Positions 36,061 through 47,475 of a DNA stretch of 64,000 nucleotides are shown here, piece after piece (the stretch's first letter is position 1; each line of letters starts with the position of its first letter). Made by a program: the position numbers and the translations under genes. Origin of the DNA: Burhinus oedicnemus (taxonomy: Eukaryota > Chordata > Aves > Charadriiformes > Burhinidae); assembly GCA_008921705.1 (NCBI GenBank), contig VFFE01007836.1, positions 1,731,237 to 1,795,236 of the forward strand. Direction: 5' to 3'. The notes beneath the pieces are model-generated. The model was not told where the DNA came from. It saw only the letters and a program-made list of their open reading frames with translations, and did not search any database.

Positions 36061-39000
36061 AAAGCAATTTCCCTATGCAAAAGGTGCTTCAAGATGATGG
36101 CAGCAGAAGTCATTAAATGGTGAAATGACACTGTGCCAATGTTGTTGCTTTTCTGTAATGAAATACAATAGAAAAGAAAAAACCAAAATATTCATTAGAC
36201 TAATTAGGAGCACATCTTCATTATCCCCTATGAAATCTAGTAATGATTAAAAAAATAATTCAAACCTTTTTTTTATTGTTGAAAAATGAGTATTTTTCTA
36301 ATCGCTATGTTTCGCAAATGTGTCTTTGACTGTAACATCTATGCAGATCAAATTCCGGTTAACCCAACCTGTAGCTGAGATCAGCAGCTACAAGATCCCA
36401 ACATACTCATTCCCACATACCACGTTTTAAAGTCAAAATAAACAAGTAAGAGGAAGCAGAAATAGATGTAGAAGGTTCAAATAAACAAAACAAGCAAAGC
36501 AAGTAACTAGCTAGAAGCTGGCAATGTGTTGGTTACCTAGGGCAGCACACGATACGGTGCAGCTGCGGTCAGCTCTCCTTTCTCTACTAAAGCATCCCTC
36601 TCTCTGCTGGCCTGCGCCAGGTCCTGCACTGGCGATTGAAGCTGACGGGGCTCAGCTTACGTGCCTGAGGTACGCAGGAACGGGCTCTGCTGTGGGATCA
36701 GTACTGAATTTGAAGTGCCACAAGAGCAACAGTTGAAGGCAGTGTAGAGGTGGTAGCAAAGTGGTGGTGCTTTGGCAGGGAGGGTCCTTCCCTTGCATTG
36801 CTCCTTGGCTCTGTTGCGCCTGTGTTTGTTGCTTCTGCACGTGCCTTTTTTGCTTCCGCTGTGCTTCTGTGTTGATGCTTCTTGATTTGGACATAGTTTT
36901 TAAATGAGTAGGGGCTACTGGAGCACCAGTCGCCCATGCAAGTTGGTTGATGAGTGGTGGTGTCCTGTGTTACACAGTGTGATGTGGCTGGGCTGCTCAC
37001 TCTGAGAGCATCCCCTGCACTAGATTCTCCTTCTGCTGTTTGTGGATGCCTTTCATTGAGGTCAACAGCAGTAATATATGTATATGGGATGTTATAACCT
37101 GGAGCTTTGATATCGGTCCTTTCTCAGTTGTTGCTACACACTCCTGCTACTATAATAATGGCAAAACTATCCCAGGATTCTGATGCTGGTTTCATTTCTG
37201 CTCTCAGGCTTTCTCTTTCTAAAGTCACATTTGTATTGATCCTTCCAACTTATTTATAAGAATACTGTATAAATAATTTCCCTTCCTTCCACAAGCATTG
37301 TCTCATAACCAACTTCAAGAGAAAAGCTAAAAAAGCAGCGTTGTATTTTTCAGATGAGGGAAACCTGTCATGTGTTTTGAAGTGTGCACATCATACTTTC
37401 CATACTTCTGCAATAACCAGCATTAAAAATTTCATCTTGGAGAAGGCTCTTTAGGCTCCCCAGAAAATGCGTAGACTTTGTAGAAGGTGTTTGTCTTTAG
37501 GACTGACACAATTTGTGTGCAGAGAGCTTACATTTGCCTATCATCTAAACATATTATGTCCATTGATAGTTGCACAAAGCAATGAAGAATGAAAACAACG
37601 TTCTTCATTTCTAACAGATTGGATTCAATTTTAGCACACAACTTATTTTGTATAATGAATACAAGGCAAGCTAGTTAAGTGGTACACGCTAACAGACCTA
37701 TGTTTTATATGTCCGTGGTGGCTGAAGAAACAGGAAAGCTACCTTGGAGAAAGGATAAATAATTACATATATGCATACTTAAAAAAACCCACTACATACG
37801 CTTTTGCATCCTATGAATAGGAAAGCACAAGTAAGGTGTTTGACTGGAGTACAATTCTTGAACCTGATATACACAGAAAAAAGAACTTCAAGTTACCTTT
37901 TTAGAGCAAGGCAGAAAAGGTATTTCTCTGTGACATGGCTCTGCTTAATGGACTAATTTAAATTTAACTTTAGCTTCATATATTCCAGTTATTTGAGAGA
38001 TGAATGAGAGAAATTTATCTTTTTATATGTTTGCTGCTGGTGGTTATGGAAAAAAATTTATGCTGTTTATATAAATAGATAGTATTTAACTTTATTTTCT
38101 TCAGTTCTTTTACTACTTTGTTGCCAACAGAAATATATGGTATACTAGGCTTTTTCTGGTCTAAATTGGACTTTTTTCTTTAGCTGCATGCTCCTTGTAA
38201 TGCAAAACAGTAGGCAGTGATCCATGCAGGCTTCCATTTATAATATTAATACAAGCCATGTTCCATGCTAATACATCTCATTAATATTAAAGCAAGAAGT
38301 GTAAGACTGGTGAGTGCTTAATCATTCGCAATTAGCACCTAACAGCTAATTCAGTAGAGGGCTTTTAGAAGGAAAAAAGTGTGTATGTGGAAGGGGGAAG
38401 AGGGGGGAGCAGCAGTTTGCTAAATGCTGCTTGATTTAACTTAAAGTATTTAACACTGTGAAAACTTAGTAATTAGAAGAATTCTTGTCACCAGACAACT
38501 TTCCCTTAATTGATCATTTAAAAATAAATAAAATAAAACCTTATTCTTCTTAGAAAAGAGAGCAATGGCAGCATAAAGCATAAAGTCCCTTTACTAATTT
38601 AGTTGAAGGTTGTTCTTACTGATAATTCAATCATTTAGGATTATCTGAAGTTTACTCTGCTCAAGGCAGGAATCTTGCCTTTACCGAAATGCGGAGCACC
38701 ATGCTCAACTTGTTGGATTGTTTATGGATGTAGAAAGTGAATCTAATCAGCCTGCAGCTGAAGTCTCCAAATCAGATTGTTAAAATACTATTCTATAAAA
38801 TCTAGTGAGAAAATGGGGTTGTTGGATATTAAGTGAAGCAACTTTCCGGTATTCTTCACATGAATCTGTGTAGCGTTTTGTTGTATGGCCGCTGTACTGC
38901 TGTCTCAACAGCCTGAGATTGTTTGTCAATTAGGACTTGTCTGTTTGGGAAACAGCTTTCCCAGGTGGAGAACCACACAGTTAAGATTCAAAGTGCCTAT

Positions 39001-40579
39001 ATGTTTAGTATTGAGAAAAATTACATCCAATAATTATCAAGTGAATATCAACGAATTGTCTCTTTTTCTTGTCTCCCATCCCAGTTGCATTTCAGGACCT
39101 CCCTGATGATACTTGTCCAGTTATGTTAGTGTCTGCAACAACTTGAGTCTTTTCTTCAAAAAGTCTTTTTTGAAAAAGGGTGAATGGTGCTCAGAGCCAG
39201 GCTTTGAAAGCAGGACACTTATCTCTGTACCTGGCTTTGCTTTTGATTTTCTGTGCTGCTTTGTCTGATCATTAACACTTTCAATTGAAAGAACCCATAT
39301 ATATGTAATTAGAGGAAAAAAATGCATTGCCTCTAACTGGGGATTTGAGTGTTTGTTTTTAGGAAGTGCTTGTGTTTTTTTGGATAAGGTTGCTATATGC
39401 ATATATACATTACACTATGTTTTTATGAATCATAGGGAAAAATTATGGCTACACACTGATATCTGTACTGAGCAAACCACATCGTTGAGGCAAAAGTAGC
39501 TTTACTGTCAACAACTTTGAGGAGAATTGTGTATAATTTCATGTATTATGAGTAATCTGAGGAAATTTACTGTGTGGATAGGAGCTAGAATGTCTTACCT
39601 CCCCCCTCTCCTCTTTTTCTCTCCATCCATTATGATTGCCTGGCCTGGTACTCTGCATGTTGTTCGTATTTTATGTTTTCTATTCTTTTCCTTTGTCATG
39701 GCAGTTTGCATTTCATTCATTTTTCCAGTTGCTTATGCCTCATCAGTATAATACTTTCAGGACTCTCTACCAATTTTGTTTCATGCACTGCTCCCCACAC
39801 ACACAAGCTGACCTGAGAAGAAACAACCTGTCACAGCTCATTGATTCTGGCAGGTATGAAGCAGAGGCTGTATGGGTACAAACCTTACTGTACCGAATGG
39901 GACCCATTCCCACTCTGACCCCACTTCTGCTGGCTATTTCCAAACAGTTCTTATGTATTGGCCAACTTTCACGCATATCATAAAGGCTGAAGAAACCTAG
40001 TGACTCTCAGATGTTCTATGTGCTGCTCATCAGGGAACAGGAACACTTTCAGGAGGGTCTGTACTTCCTTTTCTCTCACAGGTCTTCCAGTGTAGAGATG
40101 TCAAGTAATATTTTCAAATGTGGTGTCCCAAGCTTTGACAGTTAAAAAGTTAAATAACAGTTAAAAAGCTGAAATGGATGGAATGGATGGGGAGAGGGAA
40201 GCTTACAAACGATACTGTGCAGAATATATTTCCAGATTGTTACTATAAAAAGACTGGAGAGCTGTAAAATGATAGAGAACAGTGGAAAGCTCTAATCTAA
40301 CTCATTTGGAGGCTTAAAGGAGAAGACTTCTGCAATGGCAGCAACAATCAAATAGATAAGAGATATGAAAATTAGCAAATGGCTCCAGGAAGCATCATGA
40401 GAGCTTCAGAAGAGTGTACTCATGATCTTTTCCTCTTTCTCTGACCCTGACCAGCAAAAGATGTCTATCGTCGCTTGAAGAAAAACAAGAGGGAACAGGA
40501 TGGTCAAGAAAAGAACAACATCGAGGAGGTGCTAAATTAAATTAACAAAATGCTGTAATTTGCTTGTGTTGCTTTTCTT
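36061..40579. other. Non-coding DNA, G+C-rich patch at 36520-37010
   Basis: No supported gene. The patch at about 36520-37010 is richer in G+C than its surroundings and carries short overlapping frames on both strands (up to 100 codons, 36698-37000 minus) with no recognisable product. From 38180 to 38360 there is an AT-rich block with several TAAT/ATTA sites that could be regulatory. The frames at 39527-39983 are not convincing. Confidence 0.45.
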
Positions 40580-40960
40580 TAGAGAAAGATTGGAAAAGTT
40601 GTTTAGGGGAAAAAAAATAAAAAGAAAAAAAAGAAAAAGGAGAAGAAAGATTTTTCCAAGAATGGTTTCAAGATTTGGGAAAAGAAAGTAAGTTAAGTCA
40701 GCAGTACATAAAAGAGCAACTGTATAGAGGGAAAAGAGCAACAAAAGATGAAACAAATAATAGGAGAACTGACTAGAGAGAAGATGAAACAAAAGAAAGC
40801 AAAGGTGAATCAAAGCAGGAGAAAGAATAGAAGGACACACAAGGGGAAAAGATTCAAAGATGCTGTTAAGAATATCTCAGTAACATGAAGAGAGGGGTGA
40901 GCGTGGGCTTTTACTGGAGGGGAAAGGGAGGAAGGAAGAACAGAGGATGGAAGAGTGTGC
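40580..40960. repeat. Purine-rich (polypurine/polypyrimidine) tract
   Basis: The plus strand is strongly A+G-rich for almost 400 bases. Its core at 40605-40650 is purine only except for a single T at 40618. It is a degenerate tract, not a tandem array. Such strand-asymmetric DNA can form triplex structures. It creates the hydrophobic minus frame at 40532-40840 (Phe/Leu/Ser-rich), which I reject as a gene. Confidence 0.65.
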
Positions 40961-42997
40961 TAAAAAGATGACTAGTATTAAAATTCATCTGTGTATGTAA
41001 TCTCTTTGCACCTCTACAAACCTTTGCCTAGGCACTCTCCTGTTCCAACCTCTTTCTGTCAGCAGAGAAGGCAGTAATGACATCCAGCGCCTGGGCCACG
41101 CTGATAGGCGAGGTGAAAAAAATCTCTTTGGAAGGGAAAGGACAAACCTCTCAAAAAGAAGTCATTCACTTGTCAAATTAGTGGCTTTAATGAAAGTGGA
41201 TAGAGACTAATGAAAGGTTAAACCTGTAAATTGCAATCTAACAAATGGGTTCACAGAAGACTGATCTCTTTTTATAGCAAGAAAAGAAATAATACTGACA
41301 AAATATTATTACCTTGGAGAGACCATGACCAAGCTGCGATTCCCTCAGCCAGCAGTGTGCTTTCCTGCTGTTCTGCTGAGCCGGGCACTCCTGCTTCTCT
41401 TGAAGGATTGACAGACAAACAGCTCTTCATTGATCGCTGTACTTTGAGAGTGCTTTGATCGTTACACTGAGTCTTCAGGAATATATACTATAATGACATC
41501 TCTGCCAGAACTCAGGCAGTTCAAAATAGAATCATTAAGTTCAGTCAAAAGTCTTGTGTTTACATATTTTGAAGGGTTTGGGAATTATATAGGAGGTAAA
41601 CTTATAGGTAAACATACAGTGGAGTGCTTATGACAAAATTACAACAAAATCATAAATAAAAATAAGATTGGGATTTGAGTTCTTTCATCTTTTCTATCCT
41701 GTTTTTATCTTTCTGGCATTTTTTATGGCTTTGGTTGTTGTTAGGGAGGGCAGGAGAGGGGCTACTCAGTCTGAGCCCGAGAGGTGTGAGTGTGTAAATG
41801 TAAGATAGCGTTGGAGAGTTAACAGAGTATGTACCATATTTCTTTTTAGCTGAACTTTTCCTTTGCAACTTACCCTCCATCTCTTTTAGAGACTTCTTTC
41901 TTATGTGTTTTATTTTTCCTTTGTTCTTCCAGGCTTCTTTCCTGCAAATTCTTTCTATCTTACATGTTGCTTATTACAAGGACTAGTTCCACCAATGCTA
42001 GTCTTATCTCAATGAGGATGTAATAGGATTTTCATTTTTCAAGTTCTTTCGGGCAATGAACTTTTGCTCTTACTCACTGTTGGTGAAGGGCACTTTAAAT
42101 AGTTAGGAATAATAAAAATGAAGTTGTTCAGGTGGGAAAAACTGTCTTCAAGATGTTACTCTGAAGTGTAATTATTTAATTTCACCATACACCACCAACT
42201 GCTTGCACATGATGTGCCTTCCTTAAGGTTTGCTTATGTTCCTGTTCAAAAGTTTCAGACAAATCAAGAAACTTCCTTTCCAATCTGTAGAAGAGAGATC
42301 ATGAATATTCTTTTCTTCCAAATAAGATGCACTTTTAAGTAGGACATGAATATAATAAATACGTTGTGCAAGGGTTATACTTCTAATTTTTCAGCAGTTC
42401 GGATATTTAGTAATTTGGTGTCACATCAGGAAGTTTTAATTTGAGTGTTTTATTGTGCCATACATTAGTAGCAATCTGATACTGGAGAGAGGAAATTGCT
42501 GTAGTCCCTATTTTTCATGGTTTGTTTGAATGAATAATTAACTATTACACATGATTAATCTAAAATATTTAATAATAAAGCATTTCAGTACACCTCATGT
42601 AACATCCTGTATCACTTTCACAGTGTGCTGCATATAAGAAATATGGTAGTAAAAGGTGGATGCAGAAGAGCACAAGTGCTAGAAGTGCGGAACACGGCAG
42701 TTGAGGCACGGAGGGCAGCGCACTGCCCTTCTTATACCTGGCTGAGGGACCACTAGATCAAATGGTGGGGTGGAGGAGGGAATGGAGTGAGAACAGCTTC
42801 CAATAGTTGCAAAAAAATCTTCAGAAAGGAATATATACAGCAATTTTAAACTGAACCAGAAAGAAAGAGGTGATTAGTCAAATTTTGTGAGGAAAGAAAG
42901 ATTGATCTGGTTACTTCAGGGATGTCAGATGTTCCAGTGGATTGCCAGCTGGGTGACCAGTGTGTAGCTTTGTCACTGACTGGGTGTATACTCTAAG
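40961..42997. other. Non-coding AT-rich DNA
   Basis: Unique sequence without a supported gene. The longest frames (75-76 codons) have no recognisable features. Confidence 0.55.
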
Positions 42998-43597
42998 TCA
43001 TTTCATGTACTTGTGCCGCAGGTTTTCTGTGTGCAGAAGAAATATTGATATTCCTAAGCATTTTGAGATCACAGAAGAAAGCTCTAAGAATTCAGTGTAT
43101 TGAATAGCATTACCAGTTTTTACCTTGAGGGACTGCAGCTTGCAGACTTCTGCGTATTTTAGGAAATGGGGTTTGAAGCTGGTGCCAAACACAGAACAAC
43201 AATAATAAGAGGTGGAGTGTGGTTTAGCAGACATGGACGGTCTGGTGTTCTCCACTTGTTGTGATGCAATAGTCACAAAGAGAGCATCGCTTCTTAAAAA
43301 CAAAATCCTCTTACACGGTACCTTGAAAACAAAGAGGAAAAAGTCATTGAGAATGAGAAAGAGGAGTAGGAAGAAGTACAAGAGAGGAAGAAAAATATAG
43401 TACTTCTGCAGAAACTGCCTGGAAGACTCAGCTTTGTGGCATTTTCTGTGCAGTCCCTGGGAGGAGCCCAGGAGGAGCTCTTGGGTGGCCCATCGGGCCC
43501 CTCTCTCCCATGAGCTCTCAGCTGTGCAGGGACTCTCTCCTCCTTTCTCAGATGTGTTTGCAGCAGCCAGGGGAAGTGTCATCTCAAAACTTTTCAT
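42998..43597 (-). CDS. Unassigned 199-codon ORF, probably not a real gene
   Basis: The longest open frame in the window that is not part of a CR1 copy, starting at an ATG. The N-terminal 65 residues are mixed and polar. Residues about 66-90 form a strongly hydrophobic Leu/Phe segment (YYIFLPLLYFFLLLFLILN) that could span a membrane, and the rest is cysteine-containing and unremarkable. The hydrophobic part comes from a purine-rich stretch of the plus strand at about 43320-43400 (AAGAGGAAAAAG-type), which would produce it by chance. I recognise no family and see no promoter, splice or polyadenylation evidence. A rough estimate from base composition makes a frame this long moderately unlikely in random DNA (order of a few percent for the whole window), so it is recorded but weakly. 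Confidence 0.15.
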   Translation of the reverse strand: MKSFEMTLPLAAANTSEKGGESPCTAESSWERGARWATQELLLGSSQGLHRKCHKAESSRQFLQKYYIFLPLLYFFLLLFLILNDFFLFVFKVPCKRILFLRSDALFVTIASQQVENTRPSMSAKPHSTSYYCCSVFGTSFKPHFLKYAEVCKLQSLKVKTGNAIQYTEFLELSSVISKCLGISIFLLHTENLRHKYMK

Positions 43598-45687
43598 AAA
43601 AGCTGATATTATACCATGACCTTCCGCTAATGATGAGTACTTCCTGAAAACTTACTGAAGATCAAATTCATCACAGGATTTCTGGGCAAGAAAACAAACT
43701 TTTTAAACATAATCCACATTAGTATAAAAAAACCTGATGCTGTAACAGTCTGAGTCACTAAAACTCCCACTGGTTTTTGTGTAGAGCTGAGTGTTTCTCA
43801 AGAGGTGCACAGCAGCTTGCAGCATTGAACCAAAGCTGGGCTCTATTTCAGTCTTGTTCCCTGTGTGGAATACGTCTCCTTGGCACCTGCTGCTGGCTAG
43901 TTGGTGACTTTCAAGCAGATATGGAAAAAAACAGCTGCGGTTTTCTTTTCTCATAATAGCTTTCTCATTAAACTTTTTCCTCTTTGTATCACTGGAATTT
44001 GTTTTTAACTGGTAATCTTAAATCAGGCATTAAATTCAGTTTTCTTTTTACAAGAGGATTCTGTGTTGTAGCCAATGTGATTTCTCCCAAACCCTTTCTT
44101 GCTCCTGGCTTGTAAGCAGCAAGTTAGTATGTCCAAAAAAACTTACTCCATTGTTTTGGCTGCAGTTTTTGAATAATGTTATTTGTAAATATCTTTGACA
44201 CTTCTAAATAGGCCGACAAGAAGCATAAAAAAAGTTAGCCAAGGTAGAAGCATTTATCCAGTTACATGCCGTTTGTCTTTTCTTTCCTGCTGAACTCAAA
44301 TTGGAGTCTCCCTTCCCGTGCAGGGTGGGCAGGACAGAGTCCAACGTGGGGACTAGCCTGTAAACATTGGTTTATGAGAAGATCATGCAAAATGTGAAGC
44401 TGATCCAAGGCTCTTGAGGTCTTGGGGAATCATTCCATTTACTTCAGTCAACTTTGGAGCAGGCACTGTATGGAGGAGGGAGAAAGGTATCTGAGCTGTT
44501 GCTGGTGGAAAGTTCCTCAAGGATAAGTAGTCCCCAAAAACTGAAATTTGCTATCGGGCAGGCAGAGTGTGGCCAGAATCACTGAGAAATCTGCTGAACA
44601 AGTTCATGGCAGCCTCCGTTAATGGATTTTCTTTAGATTTCTGCTCATATTTGAAAGTTTTCCATGGTGTCTTGGAAACACAAACTATCCACCCTTAACT
44701 GCCAGTTAATGTAATGAGTACAACTGTCATTTTGTCACAGAGAAACCTATGTTGAAATAATTGCAGCAAGATTTTGTGAGGGTAAGATATGACAGTGATA
44801 GGTACAAGGTCAGAAAGAAGAGGCTTTGCCATTGATATGAGCAAGAACGAGGGTGGATCCCAAATCAACCATCAGCTTTTTGTGAAAATTCCACGTTGGG
44901 TAAAGCTAATATACATTGTATTGTAGTTAAAGTGCAATTTTCTTCTTTTCTGGCAAGTTTTCTGTTTCTTGGAGCATGTTAAGAATAACGTGCTATGTTA
45001 TTATGAAGTTCTGATAACATTTAAAGAAGGACTGCAGGGCTCCTTATTGTATGGAGTAGAGTTTGTTTCCCTAACATATAGCAAAGTCTTGACGAGTCTC
45101 AAGAAAAAAAATCTCTAAAAGGCAAAGTACAATTTCTGTCATAGTACTTGTTGTTCTCCCATGTTATCTGTTTATGCAGTGTGGAATTTTAAAACGTAAA
45201 TTATATAAATATTTATGCAAATGTTGATTTATTATTCAGTAATCAATCTTTGTTGGATACATTATAGCGTAATCAGTTGTATGTTAAAAAGCATTTAATT
45301 TCATGCCTAATTAACATATTATAAATTGAGGAGAGAAAATTAAATTATTATGGACAGTTTGCAAATGTAATACATACAGTGTTCTTCAATAATTGCATGA
45401 ATATTGGATGTAATGTGATGTGTTACTTCCATTCTCTTCTGTGCTCACTCTTTACTGATAGAGTGGAATGAATGGGCTCCAAGGGACGTGTACTGTACTG
45501 CCCTGAAGCAGCATCAGATTCCCATTAACATCAAAGCGAACTGTGTGCAGAGGCAGAGAACAGTATATGGCCCAGTGTGTGTAAATTAGATCAGCTCCAT
45601 GTAGGCATCTGGAATTTTGAAACACGTCTACCTTTTGGGGAGCAATTTCCTGTAACTTGATTATTTTGGCAAATAGCTGCATAGTTT
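43598..45687. other. Non-coding AT-rich DNA with candidate regulatory block
   Basis: No supported gene. At 44424-44470 the string CCATTTACTTCAGTCAACTTTGGAGCAGG resembles the core of the old palindromic repeat family seen elsewhere. The block at about 45180-45420 is very AT-rich with repeated TAATTA/ATTAA-type sites (see findings). Confidence 0.45.
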
Positions 45688-45762
45688 GGGCCCAATCCTC
45701 CTCTTTGTTTAGTCAGTGGCAAAATTCCCACCGACTTCAATGAGAACCGGACAAGAGGCCAA
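45688..45762. repeat. Ancient palindromic interspersed repeat, diverged
   Basis: The order GGGCCCAATCCTCCTC, then CAGTGGCAAAATTCCC, then ACCGACTTCAATGAGAAC, then GGACAAGAGGCC matches an old dispersed sauropsid repeat with layout 'GGGCCTGATCCTGC ... AATGGCAAAACTCCCATTGACTTCAATGGGAGCAGGATCAGGCC'. The two sides are imperfect inverted copies. It has no coding capacity. Confidence 0.6.
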
Positions 45763-47424
45763 AAAACGTGTGTGTAGCTTGTGGAGTCTGGCTATGCCTA
45801 ATTTCGTAGCTCTGCGTTTTTTTGCAAAAATTCCTGCCACAGAATACTGTTGCCTTGTTTTGTGCTATCTTTGCACTTCGCCTAACAAATTTCTGTAAAG
45901 GGAGTAATGATTTCTTGAGCAACTGCAGAGACAGTATGTATTGGTTCATAATATTTTCTTTGGGATCCCTGACTCTCTGGGAATTTGAAGCCAGCTGTTT
46001 GCATTGCATTTACAGTGCTTAAGACCTAGGATCTCTGAAGATGGTAGAAGCTTGACTTTTGTCTAATTAAATGTACTTTGTAATGGAAAATTTGATACAA
46101 TATACAGAGCTGGGGTCAAAAAAATGAAGGGCAGGATGGGACTGCTTAGCTTTATTCGGCTGAACCATGCAAATTGGCTCCCAGCTGAATTGTTACTGTT
46201 AGCTGAATAACTGAGTAATCTTTGTTGTTTAGAGACAAATAATAATACATGTTACTGAATTCCGCTGACAAATAAATCATTTAATGATTGAGATTATATA
46301 AACATGCATATTGAAAAAAAAACCTTGAAAAGTAAAGCTGCCTTCAGTCGATAACAGGACAGTTTTGTAAACCACTTAAAGCTGTGATAAAATCCTACTT
46401 GACTGGCCCACGAGCAGATGTGACAAGTTGAATTTATTTCCTCTCTTACCAGGAAGCTTTGCAGGAAACTCTTAACATATGGTGCTTTTCACTTCCATCT
46501 AGAGCTATAAATGTTATTGGAAAAGGATGTTCCCAGGAGCAGCAAGTTTCTGACGTTTCTGCCAAATGGACTCCAAATGATCCTTCTGCGGTTCTGAATT
46601 CCCTGAGTTCTTAGGAGCTGGCAGCCAAGAATCTCTGATCTAAACACAACTCACTAATTTAATTATTTTATTATAGATCTGTGGAAGGCTCTTGCAGACC
46701 AATGACTTTGCATCTGTATTGGATCTAGCTAGGCAGGAAGCACAAGTTAGAAGAGTATAAATATTTTGTTTCTTAACTGCTTTTTGCTTGAAAACTTGGA
46801 AACCATTTCACACACAAATCAGGCACACAAGTGTGAATGCTGAGGAACGAGAAACAGAGATAAAAGTAACATCAACGTGTATTTGTTTTATATTTTGAAT
46901 GTCTGTATTTCCTAGGAAGACCAAGTAGCATGTGTCCAGTAGGTAGGAGTAGTAATGAAAATCACAACATAACATTGCACAGCTGCACTTGAGCTCTCCC
47001 TCTTCCCCCTCCCCCAAAAGGTAAATTAAGTACTTGTATGGAGACTAAGTCATTGAATCCCTTGTATCTCCTTTAGAATAGCACAAAAAGTTCAGAAGAA
47101 GCACCAGAGTGTATGGGTTGTTTTTTTAATGTGGTTCCAGAATATTTCACTTTAAGAAACTAAATGGCTAAATTTTGTGTCTTTTCTTTTGGAAGATTAG
47201 CTACCGGCTACAAAATAACATTTATTCTCAGATTATGAACATAGATTGCAGGACAGTTTCATTTGTAGGTTTAGTTGGAGGACTGAAAGAGCAGAGAAAC
47301 GATCATGTTTCAGGCAGGACCTGCTTTGGAATGGCATCAAAAAGAGGAGGAATATGAGCTGGATCTGGTAACTCAGGAAACCACGAACAAATCCCTCACC
47401 GTTACCAGAGCCTGGGCATGCCTG
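45763..47424. other. Non-coding AT-rich DNA
   Basis: Unique sequence with no supported gene. A possible isolated exon at 46453-46614 is described among the findings. Open frames at 45716-46022 are short and overlap on both strands. Confidence 0.5.
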
Positions 47425-47475
47425 GTGGCAGTGTTTGGTGTGACCCTGAGCAAGTCCTCAGGCTCTGGGGGCAGA
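47425..47475 (+). mobile_element. Possible MIR core remnant
   Basis: GTGTGACCCTGAGCAAGTCC followed by TCAGGCTCTGG resembles the MIR segment 'GTGTGACCTTGGGCAAGTCAC...CTCTGGGCCTCAG'. Only about 50 bases are recognisable, so this is a tentative call. Confidence 0.35.

Noticed and set aside
40532..40840. 102-codon Leu/Phe/Ser-rich minus-strand ORF
   Set aside because: It is the complement of the purine-rich tract. The amino-acid content simply reflects T/C-rich codons.
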